From Carya illinoinensis (Eukaryota > Streptophyta > Magnoliopsida > Fagales > Juglandaceae), in contig NC_056753.1 in assembly GCF_018687715.1 (NCBI RefSeq), positions 13,150,501 through 13,214,500 of the forward strand: a stretch of DNA of 64,000 nt. The letters are read 5' to 3'. Below are positions 55,563-64,000 of this stretch, piece after piece. The notes beneath the pieces are model-generated. The model had not been told where the DNA came from, ran no database searches, and worked only from the letters and a program-made list of their open reading frames with translations. Within the stretch, counting starts at the first letter, position 1; each line of letters starts with the position of its first letter. A program made the position numbers and the translations under genes.

Positions 55563-56807
55563 TTCTTGCTTGTTTTGCATTTTGTTTATTTTGTTTTGAG
55601 TCCACTACTCTGGAGGATCCTGCTTGCTTTTTGCATTTTGCATTTCGTTTGTTTTGTTTTTCTTTCTTTTGCTTTTTGTGTTTTTAACTTTGACAGAAAT
55701 CTACTCCTTGTGTACGTTCGAATATCTCAGGTGAACTTCTTTTCCTCTCTATTTAATCATTTTCGTCTCAATATATGTTCTACAGTGTTTATCTTGCTCC
55801 AATTCATGTCTGTATAACATACATCATCGAATATTCAATTGCTGAACATTGAGGACAATGTCACATTTAGTTGGGGGGAGGGTTTTCTGTTAAAAATGTG
55901 TTAAAATTTTGTTAAAAATGTGTTTAAAAAAAAAAAAGATTTGTTGAGGTCATGGAACATGTGGAATGTAGTGCAAATATGAGTATATGTCAAAAGAGAG
56001 ACTTATCCATTTTATTTAGTTGTTAAACCAAGGGAAAGATGTTAAAAGTTTTGCTAAAACACACACAACACATACCCGAAAGGCCTAAAAAGACTACATC
56101 GAGTCATTGTTGATTGATTTACACTTCAATTGTTTGAGACTCTAATGAACCATATCCTAATGGCTTAGGAAGAGATCTGAAATGAATTAAATGAAAAAAA
56201 GGGACAAGCCAGGGATCAAAAAAATAAAAAAAATAAAAAATAAAAAATAAAAAATAAAATCCTTTAGGTAGACTAGTGGTAAGGGCTAACTTGTGAAAGT
56301 GTGGATAGGCGCACATTCATAGGTCCGATTCCCCCACTAGGAAATCTAAAAACATAAAACAACAAAAATTACGTTTGTGTAGTGGAAAAGGCTGCCTATT
56401 ACCGGGGTCCTTACAAAAAAAAGTAGGCGCCTTTCAAAGTGTAATAGCGTGAAAGCCGCCACTACAATGGTTTTGAATTAGAGTAAGACCATGTGGTTTT
56501 CTCAGATTGGTTGTTGTGATTGAAACTGTTAATGTCTCTTGGTAGTCGATCTTGGAATTCTAACCCCATTTCCATGCACTTGAAAGAAAGCAAGCTTTGT
56601 TACATATAATTCCCTTGGTTGATTAACTAAATTGTGTATAAATCTCTCAGTTGATACAAAATTCAGATTAATCTATCTCTAGTGTTCTTAAACTCAACAA
56701 GTCTATTTCATAGCATGTGATTTTTGGATTTTCTGAAATTGTAGTTGGTAATCTCACCTTTGCATAAATTCATTCGCTTTGTTTGCTAGAATCTAGCAAA
56801 AAGCTAG
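55563..56807 (+). other. 3' internal non-coding region of the non-autonomous element
   Basis: 55596-55885 is homologous to 41575-41817 plus 43174-43250 of the older element, including TTGAGGACAATG and TTGGGGGGAGGG at 55870. 55930-56807 is not shared with it. It contains an (AAAAAT)n-like run at 56218-56260 and a possible tRNA-like block at 56270-56335. No coding sequence. Confidence 0.7.
56268..56338 (+). repeat. Possible tRNA-like (SINE-head-like) block
   Basis: GGTAGACTAGTGGTAAG resembles a pol III A box, and GGTCCGATTCCCCC, about 45 bp downstream, resembles a B box (GGTTCGANTCC). I cannot fold a convincing cloverleaf by eye, so this is only a candidate SINE head or pol III relic. Confidence 0.3.
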
Positions 56808-56817
56808 TTGGGGGGTG
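56808..56817 (+). other. Polypurine tract of the non-autonomous Athila-like element
   Basis: TTGGGGGGTG directly before the 3' LTR (TGATGAAGCGC at 56818). It would prime plus-strand synthesis. Confidence 0.85.
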
Positions 56818-58948
56818 TGATGAAGCGCTAAAATTGCATGATTAAGTTATTTAAGCGAACAAATTGTTTAATAAAAAATGATTTAAGTACTTAATTATGC
56901 AATAGATCACATTACTTGAGTCAATTGATAAATTCTAGTATTTTAGTGCTTAAAAAGATTTATAATGCAATTGTTTCACATGAAAATAAATATTTCATTT
57001 TTATTCCTCTCATAACAGGGATAGTTTGGGCAATACACAACATCATTCGAGTGTGAATGCACACATGCAGACCAAACATTCGGACAGCACCAGCAGAACA
57101 CTCACAGCACTTGCAGAAAAATCTTCAACACATGCAGATCATTCGGACAGCCAACAGCAGACCATTCAGACCAACATGCAGAAAAACAGATGCAGAAAAA
57201 CACATGCAGAAAAACAGATGCAGAAAAACACATGCAGAAAAACACATGCAGAAAAAAAAGATGCAGAAAACGTGAACCTACAAACCAGCACATGCACATG
57301 CAGTGCAGAAAGCATTCGGACCACATGACAGCAAATATGCAGACCATTCATCACATGGACAGCACATGCAGAACAGAAAAATCACATGATCAGCAGAAGA
57401 GTATTTGGACTCACACACGATGCAACACAGCACATGCAAAAAAACTCACACATGCAATGAACACACAGAAGGAAAAGCACATGTACAGCAGCAGAAAAAT
57501 CCCTCAAAGCAGCAGACAATCACGCTGGAAAAAAATCACATGTACAGCAGCCTTCGGTCAAACATGCAACACACATGGACAACACTCATACAACATCACA
57601 CAATGCAGAAAAGCCGGACAGCAAGAAATCATATGGGCTGCCTTTACTTTTCAACTGGGAGTTTTCGGTTTGGAAGAAAAGCAAGGGGGCAAGCAGCTGT
57701 TTTTCTTGACTTTTATCTTTCATTTTTTTTCTTCTTGCTTTCGGTTTGACAGCAGCAGGAGCTGGAGTTTTTGGGGAGCAGTTTTTGTTTACTTTTTTTT
57801 CTTTTTCGTTTGGAAGCAGACGAGGAGTGCAGCAGCTTAGGTGATTATTTTTCTTCTTCTTTCTTTCGGCTACAGTTCAGTAGCTTAGCTTGAAGTTTTC
57901 TTTTGCTTTTCGTTCAGTTTTTGCAGAACAAGAATTTAAGTTTTTAGTTTTCTGTTCGGTTGTAGCTTGGAGCATCTTGATCTCTTTTCGTTTTCGGCGT
58001 CTGGAGTTTCTCGTTGGTACTTTTGCTGTCATTTACATTAGAGTGCCTTAAGTTTTCAATTTTTGATTTACTTTCTGTGAAGCAGTAGCTTAGTTGGAGT
58101 TTTTATTTTTCTTTTTTTTCTTCTTCCTTTCATTTCCTTTGGGCAGCGTTAAGTTTCATTTAATTTTCTTAAGTTCTATTCATTTAGTTAGTTTTGATTA
58201 GTTTTATTTCTTTGAGCTTTGACCATTTGAATTGCTGTTTTTTTTTAATATAGATCATCTATTTTGCATTTTAAAATTTATTCTATGTTAGTAATTTCTT
58301 TAATTTTTAACATGAGTTTATTTAGATTACTTTTTATTGTTAGAAATATTATGCGTAGCTAATTTCTTAAGCTTCGGTTGTGGAATGGGACGTGATTTGT
58401 TTTGGATTTTAGATCGATGCAATATTTTGTTGATAATGTTGATTTCACTAAGTTACTAGTTGGAATTAAATTGAAAATAGATTGAAGCTCTTGCTCTTGT
58501 TTTGTTGTTGACGTAAGGCACATCAAAAGCTTGAAAATTATCAAGGCTTCTCTCGTTTGTTTGTTAATGTGTGTTCATCTAGTAAAATAGAAAATCCCTT
58601 AGGAAAATATTGCAAAAACTTGAGCTTAACCTTTTTATCTTCCGATTATCAATGCCTTGATTGGGTTGTTAATCGAGAAAATTATCTAGAATCCAAAATA
58701 AAGAGAGTCCCAAACCCAACCCAAGTGTTCGTTAATTTGTTTTTTTTTAGAAACTCTAATTTCAATTTCGATTCTTTTTTTTACATTGCATTTTAATTTT
58801 ATTTTCATCTCTCATACTCGATTCACTTGATTCTCACAAATCTTTTATACGCTTTGATAACCCATTGTCCCTATGGAATACGATCCTGGACTTATCTTTG
58901 ATACAACTTGACACTTCTACACTTGGAAGCACATTCGAAACCGAGTCA
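56818..58948 (+). repeat. 3' LTR of the non-autonomous Athila-like element
   Basis: 2131 bp, collinear with 49345-51472 along its whole length. The 14-bp ATGCAGAAAAACAN array (57175-57260) has more units than in the 5' LTR. Ends CGAAACCGAGTCA at 58948. Confidence 0.95.
57175..57265 (+). repeat. 14-bp tandem array (ATGCAGAAAAACAN)
   Basis: About six consecutive units in the 3' LTR; the 5' LTR has the equivalent array at 49700-49765. Open frames of 216-221 codons crossing the array in both LTRs give K/C/R-rich repeats and a hydrophobic tail; most likely not coding. Confidence 0.85.
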
Positions 58949-60361
58949 GACAACATAGGTCACCACCCTATCGACGAGTGCCAAGTGTGTGTATAAGCAA
59001 CAAATGTGCACGAAGAAACACGCAGCGGATAGCAAAGTTATAACTAAGTACCAGAATTTTCATTGTTTAATACAAAGCTGTTCAAAACATACATAATAAA
59101 ATATTACAAACTACAAATATAGTTTCAAACCAACAACAAAGCTTAAACTTCAACTCAATACTCCGGCGGAGCCGCATCCTCGGGTTCAGCCTCCTCCTCC
59201 TCGATCTCTGCATCAAAATCTACGATACCAAAAAATGGTGCCACAGGTAAGTAAGATCCAAACGCCACTAGATAAAAGCATATTAAAACTCCAACAATAT
59301 GCATGAGAGAATGCCAATGCACAAAACCCATAAAACCCTATTTTTCCACGCACGCCAAAAAAACCCATTTGGCCCAAAAACATAATACTTTCCAAACCTC
59401 GCCAAAAGTCTCATTTGGCCCATATCCAACTCAATCCATTAACCAATTAATCCGTATGCACCATGACCTCCCCTAGGGGTCATCCGCACACCCTGGCTCC
59501 TGTGCCACACCGCGGGTAACGACCACTCGTATGACACCTAAACGAGCGATGCCCAGTTCCGTGCCCTGCGCGTTCGTAGCCAAGCATCCTCTAGCCCTCG
59601 CCAGCGAAGGGCCACGGAGTCGGTACGTAGAGCGTTACCATCCTGCCCGCTCCCGTTGTCGCCCAGTGACAACTCAGGGGACATCACTCAGTATATTACA
59701 CTCCCGAGTGAATAGAGGAGCTCCACCGGGATAATACTCGATCCCGGCTTGGGGTCGTGATACACACGCACCCGAAAATCCATTTACACCAATAAAACAG
59801 GATTTTCTCAATTAAATAAAATGCACGTGCATGCACCATGTAAATGCAAATCTCAATGCACAAAACAACCAACCAACCACAAATCAACAAACCAAGCAAC
59901 TCCGTCCTCAATCCATCCGACCCCCGAACTCCTCGGACTCAGTCCGGAATCAACCAACCGGTAGATAATTTATTGTAAGAGTAAAATATATTTAAATCTA
60001 AAAGTAGAGTTTGGAAAATACTTACAGCGCTATAAGGTATTTTTTGAAAGCTTACAACGTTGCAAACGACGGAGGAAAAGCAACGTAACAGTGTATTTTA
60101 CACTGTGGCCGTGGGTAATAAATTACCCACTTTCGAACGGGGACAAACCAAGACACGAAATTGATAGGGAATGGCCTTGAGATGTTTATGAAGCTAAAGG
60201 AAGTGAGATTTGGTTGTGGCTGGCGGTGGAAATGGCGGTGGAAGTGCAAAAAGGGGCTGAACGAAGTTGAGCTCGTGGGAGCTGCTCCGGCAACGGATCG
60301 GGGCCAAAATTGGGTGGGTTAGGACGGAAAGAGGTAGGGGAAGAAGTTGTGAAGAGATGGT
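58949..60361 (-). mobile_element. 3' LTR of the right-hand chromovirus element, middle part
   Basis: Resumes the LTR started at 49283 after the duplicated GACAA. Collinear with 12900-14310 of solo copy 2 (GAGGAG acidic tract, AACGAGCGATGCCCAGTTCCG, donor-like ACTTAC at 60020). Cut at ATGGT by the insertion at 60362. Confidence 0.9.
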
Positions 60362-62936
60362 TGACTCGGTTTCGAATGTGCTTCCAAGTGTAGAAGTGTC
60401 AAGTTATATCAAGGATAAGTCCAGGATCGTATTCCACAGGGACAATGGGTTATCAAAGCGTATAAGAGATTTGTGAGTAACAAATGAATCAAGTATGAGA
60501 GATGAAAATAAAATTCAAATGCAATGCAAAAAGATAATCGAAATTGAAATTAGAGTTTCTAAAAGAAAGGGCAATTTAACAAACACTTGGGTTGGGTGTG
60601 AGACTCTCTTTATTTCGGATCCTAGATAATTTTCTCGATTAACAATCCAATCAAGGCATTGATAAACGGAAGATAAAATGGTTAAGCTCAAGTTTTTGCA
60701 ATATTTTCCTAAGGGATTTTCTATTTTACTAGCCGAACACACATTAACAAACAAACGAGAGAAGCCTTGATAATTTTCAAGCTTTTGTTGTGCCTTACGT
60801 CAACAACAAAACAAGAGCAAGAGTTTCAATCTATTTTCAATTTAAATCCAACTAGTAATATAGTGAAATCAACAATCAATCACAAAATATTGCATCAAAC
60901 TAGAACCCAAAATAAATTAAGTCTCATTCCACAACCCAAGTTTTAGAAATTAGCTACACATTATATTTCTAACAACAAAAATAAGTCTAAGATGAGTCAT
61001 GACAAAATCTGAAAGCAAAAGAAATCTAAAATAAAAATAAGCCGAAAGCCAAAAATTAACCAAGAAGAAAACCACCTCCAAAATGCTAGACGAAAGAAAA
61101 ACGTAAAGAAGAAAAAACAGGAAAAGAAATAAAATTAAAAACTCTCAACTACCACGTTACTATCCGTCTATTGGAATGAAAGAAGAATAGCATGAAATAA
61201 AATCAAAAACTGCCGCCCACTGCTACTCAACTAAAAGTAAGAAAAATAAAAGCTAAAAGACTCTACTGCTTCACCGAACAAGAACGAAAACAAGAAGTAA
61301 AAGAAAATATATCAACCAGCCGCCTCCTGTCTCAAAAATTAAAGGAAGAAGAAATGAAACTCCAAGCTGCCTAGCGTCTGAAAACTAACAACTCAAAAAA
61401 ACTAGGCTACTGAACTCTGCTGTTTTCCAGCTTAAACAAAAAAAAAAGAAAGCAAAAATGAAAGAACAAACTAACAACTCTAAGCTAAGCTAGGTTCTGC
61501 TGTAGCCGAATGCATATGAAAGAAACAATAAAAACAAGCTTAAGCTACTGCTGTAGCCGAATGAAAATGAAAGAAACAATAAAAAAAAGGTTAAGCTACT
61601 GCTGTAGCTGAATGAAAAACCAAAGAAACAAAGAAGGAAACTAAATAAAACTGGCTGCCCAGCGTCTGAAACAAAGGAAAGAAAGTAAAAAATAACTCCA
61701 AGCTACTGAACTCCTAGGTCTCTATATGAAAGCAAGGCAAGAATGAAAATAATCTGTAAAGCCCAAAAACCCCCCCAACTCCTAGCGTCTAAAAAGCAAG
61801 AAGAATAAATACAAAACCAGCCGCCCAAGTCTTGCCCCCTGCTGTGTCCAAACAAAGACTCCCAGCCGTATAAAACAAGTTGAAAAGTAAAGAGTCAAAG
61901 ATCTCCTGCTGCTGCTTTCGGTCCAGCTATCCTCCATCTCTCAGCTTAATTGACAAATTCGGTGGAATCACATGCCAAAAGCCGTCTGTCTATGCGTGAT
62001 CCCATGTGATCTCCTGCTGTCCAGCTATCCGAAAAAAGGAAGAAGAATAAAATCTCTACTGATCAACGTGATTTGCTCCAGCATGCAGAGTGTGAGCTGT
62101 CATTGACCTTCCATGTGCAGAAGCAAGAAAAGCTTGCCTTCCAGCAACATGTTTTCTGCATTGGTGTGCTGCTATCCATGTGAGTTTGGTCTGCATGTGT
62201 GATGTGCTCCTGCATGTGTGAATCCGGTCTGCATGTTTACTGCATGTGTGAATGGGTGTGAGTGCTGTCCGAATGAGTGGTTGCTGTCAGCTGTGTTGCT
62301 GAATGTGTTTGTCTATTGCATGGTGTCCGAATGAGTGCATTTGATTGTGTTCTGCAACATGCAGGTTGTGTGCTGTCCGAATGCTTTCTTTGCACTTTTC
62401 TGCATGTGTGAGTCTTCTTCTCTTGCTGTAGTAGCTGCTGCACATGTGAGTTTTCTGCATGTCTGCATGTGTTGGTCTGCATGTTTGCATTTTTTTGCAT
62501 GTCTGCATGTGTTCCTGCATGTTTGCATTTTTCTGCATGTGTGCATGTGATCCTGGATGTTTGCATTTTTCTGCATGTGTGCATGTGATCCTGCATGTTT
62601 GCATTTTTCTGCATGTGTGAGTTGGTGTGATCCGAATGATGTTGCATTTGATCTCTATTAGATGAGATTCCATAAAACCATAATCAATTTCTTTATTTTC
62701 TCATAGGTCCCATTCTTTCTTTCCTTCCATAAATGCCCTACAATATATAAATGAAATGATATTATAGTTTAAGTATTTCAAGGGCAAATATGAGACTTTG
62801 ATGTGCAAAAATATTGGCATCAATTAATTTGACATTCAATATTAGAATTTGATGCATAATTAAGTGTTCAATCCTTATTTGATAAAATAAATCACTCATT
62901 TAAACAACTTAATTATGCAATTCTAACCCTTTATCA
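60362..62936 (-). mobile_element. Solo LTR, Athila-like family of the non-autonomous element
   Basis: 2575-bp minus-strand LTR, TGACTCGGTTTCG...TTTATCA, flanked by perfect 5-bp target duplications ATGGT (60357-60361 and 62937-62941). Its ends match the LTRs at 49345/56818 in reverse complement (CTTGGAAGCACATTCGAAACCGAGTCA), but the middle is diverged. At 62400-62640 it has its own repeat array. It is a different subfamily member or older copy. No internal region. Confidence 0.9.
62400..62640 (-). repeat. Short tandem repeats with TGCATGTTTGCATTTTTCTGCATGTG
   Basis: Units of roughly 19 and 37 bp containing TTTCTGCATGTGTGCATGTGATCC. On the minus strand they read as ATGCAGAAAAATGCAAACATGCAG, so they are an expanded relative of the 14-bp array in the complete element. 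The minus-strand open frames (Met-Gln-Lys-Asn-Ala repeats) follow from the array. Confidence 0.85.
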
Positions 62937-63456
62937 ATGGTGGCCGGAGGTGGAGCGACGACGCCGGAAACGGCTCAAAACCGTGTGGAAAGAAGGGGCT
63001 GTACGAGGTGATCGGCCGGCCGGATGGGGCTGGAAATCGGTGGGGTGGTGCGCCGGCCGGAGGGGAAACGAACGGCGATGGCCGTGTCGACCACGTCGGG
63101 CGGCGGCGGCAGGTTTGGGTGGTGAACAGGTCGGCGACGGGAGAGAGGAAAAGAGCAGTTCGGGTGCACGGGAAGAAAGAGGAAGAAGAAAGAAAGAAAA
63201 AGAAAGAAAAAGGAAAAAGGGAAAGAAAAAGAAAAGAAAAAAGAAAAAAGGGAAAAAGAAAAGATGAGGGAAAGAAATGAGGTCCAGTCCTCACTCCGGA
63301 ATCCAAAAACTGATCTGCCGAAAACGATTTTAAAACATAAAACGATTAAAATAAAAACCAATATAAAATACAATAATTTAAAATAAAGAACCAATATATT
63401 AATTAAATTAAAAACAACTCCTTCAGTGAAAATTCATGTAAAAGTGGGTCATCACA
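62937..63456 (-). mobile_element. 3' LTR of the right-hand chromovirus element, start (U3 side)
   Basis: Completes the LTR begun at 49283: GC-rich and pyrimidine-rich leader (purine-rich on + strand, 63165-63270), ending at 63456 with TGTGATGACCC on the minus strand. The three pieces together give about 2.0 kb, the size of the solo copies. Adjacent polypurine tract and integrase prove its identity. Confidence 0.9.
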
Positions 63457-63471
63457 TCCTCCCCCCCTTAA
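63457..63471 (-). other. Polypurine tract of the chromovirus element
   Basis: On the minus strand TTAAGGGGGGGAGGA lies directly upstream of the LTR start TGTGATGACCC. This fixes the 5' boundary of the whole LTR family and shows that the 3' LTR is on the left. Confidence 0.9.
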
Positions 63472-63566
63472 AAACAAATTTCGTCCTCGAAATTTGCAAG
63501 ATCAAACACCAACTTGAAACAAGCCACATATTCCACTGAGACCAAGTTTAAGAAACATACCGTCAT

Positions 63567-64000
63567 TTACTCAAACAAGTAGGGGCACTGCTCCCTCATG
63601 TCAGCTACTCTCTTCCAAGAGAAATCTTGAGCTAACGGATCCCCCCATGCCACCTTTACCAGAGGTATCATCTTGGATCTCAACTGTTGCTCTTTCCAAC
63701 CCATGATCTGTGACGGAACAACCTCATAAGTAAGGTCCGGTTGCAACTGAATACGCTCTGGGTCGACAAATTGCGGCTCTTGTTGTCCAAAACTCTTTTT
63801 CAAGGATGATACATGGAAGACATCATGAATATCTCCAAAATATTCAGGCAAAGCAACTCTATAGGTGACGGACCCTACCTTCTCAAAAATCTGAACAAGG
63901 CCGACATACCTCGGATCCAGTTTCCTTTTCTTACCAAAATGCTTAACTCCTTTCATGGGAGAGACTTTGAGATAAACCCAATCACCTTCTTCAAAAGATA
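63567..64000 (-). CDS. Integrase C-terminus with chromodomain-like end (Tekay/Del-like chromovirus), 5' cut by the window
   Basis: C-terminal end of a Gag-Pol polyprotein. The frame is open to the window edge (DWVYLKVSPMKGVKHFGK), so the true start lies beyond. RYVGLVQIFEKVGSVTYRVALP is the GPY/F module, with GPF changed to GLV. DIHDVFHVSSLKKS and the chromodomain-like tail (LTYEVVPSQIMGWKEQQL, IPLVKVAWGDPLAQDFSWKR, MREQCPYLFE) follow, as in the Tekay/Del clade; the usual TWE near the end reads SWKR. In relatives this tail guides integration to heterochromatin. Stop TAA at 63567, about 100 bp before the polypurine tract. The visible part has no frame break. Confidence 0.9.
   Translation of the reverse strand, partial: SFEEGDWVYLKVSPMKGVKHFGKKRKLDPRYVGLVQIFEKVGSVTYRVALPEYFGDIHDVFHVSSLKKSFGQQEPQFVDPERIQLQPDLTYEVVPSQIMGWKEQQLRSKMIPLVKVAWGDPLAQDFSWKRVADMREQCPYLFE

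Larger units (their letters stand above)
49345..58948 (+). mobile_element. Complete non-autonomous Athila-like LTR retrotransposon (gag-pro only)
   Basis: 9604-bp element with perfect 5-bp target duplications GACAA (49340-49344 and 58949-58953), two similar LTRs of 2128 and 2131 bp, an intact tRNA-Asp primer site and a polypurine tract. The internal part encodes gag, protease and a fused scrap of integrase; RT, RNase H and the integrase catalytic core are absent. It also holds an extra coiled-coil ORF. Because the LTRs differ only at scattered positions and small indels, the insertion looks recent. Movement would need pol from an autonomous Athila relative. Confidence 0.93.

Noticed and set aside
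57175..57265. CRISPR-like array (regular short repeats)
   Set aside because: Units are directly adjacent with no unique spacers, and the setting is a plant retrotransposon LTR.
62237..62673. Met-Gln-Lys-Asn repeat ORFs on the minus strand
   Set aside because: Several overlapping frames are open over the same short tandem repeat, which is typical of arrays lacking stops.

Overview
This window is repetitive plant nuclear DNA. I see no single-copy host gene in 64 kb; nearly everything I can classify is transposable element sequence, much of it nested. The evidence for a plant is the set of families: a plant-type LINE with zf-RVT and RNase H tails, Athila-like Ty3/gypsy elements with a tRNA-Asp-type primer site, chromovirus (Tekay/Del-like) elements with a tRNA-Met-type primer site, and a Reina-like Ty3 element. 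The AT-rich background with CT microsatellites and the protein flavour suggest a eudicot, perhaps a woody one. I cannot name the species.

Layout. 1-4477: 3' end of a decayed LINE (+), split at 1395-3688 by a solo chromovirus LTR with a perfect 5-bp target duplication. 4478-10015: an old LTR remnant carrying a second solo LTR (4550-7383) and a truncated gypsy element on the minus strand (gag plus a 369-bp LTR). 10016-21102: old minus-strand LTR sequence holding two more solo copies of the chromovirus LTR (12843-14820 and 17545-19772). 21103-25490: an internally deleted Reina-like element whose integrase deletion junction has been tandemly amplified. 25491-33296: old LTR-like DNA interrupted by a solo Athila-type LTR (26116-28656), a hAT-like element (29232-30005, 8-bp target duplication) and an unidentified poly(A) retroposon (32005-33280, 16-bp target duplication) that carries a hairpin array.

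33325-45126: a decayed Athila-like gag-pol element (gag, protease, RT, RNase H, integrase in order). It is interrupted by a chromovirus solo LTR inside protease and by another solo LTR near its 3' end, and its two LTR pieces lie in opposite orientation. 45398-49282: 5' LTR, primer site and short gag stub of another chromovirus-like element. 49283-64000: one chromovirus element on the minus strand. Its integrase/chromodomain end lies at 63567-64000 and its 3' LTR is spread over 49283-63456 because two Athila-type insertions landed in it: a complete young non-autonomous element (49345-58948, TSD GACAA) and a solo LTR (60362-62936, TSD ATGGT).

The most interesting object is the 9.6-kb non-autonomous Athila-like element. 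It keeps near-intact gag-protease coding capacity and paired similar LTRs, has lost reverse transcriptase, RNase H and the integrase core, and carries an extra 145-codon coiled-coil ORF near its 3' end between repeated polypurine-like blocks. Two families carry short hairpin repeats whose stems change in a compensating way. All chromovirus LTR copies covering the region share a GTAAGT donor-like motif after a pyrimidine-rich leader.
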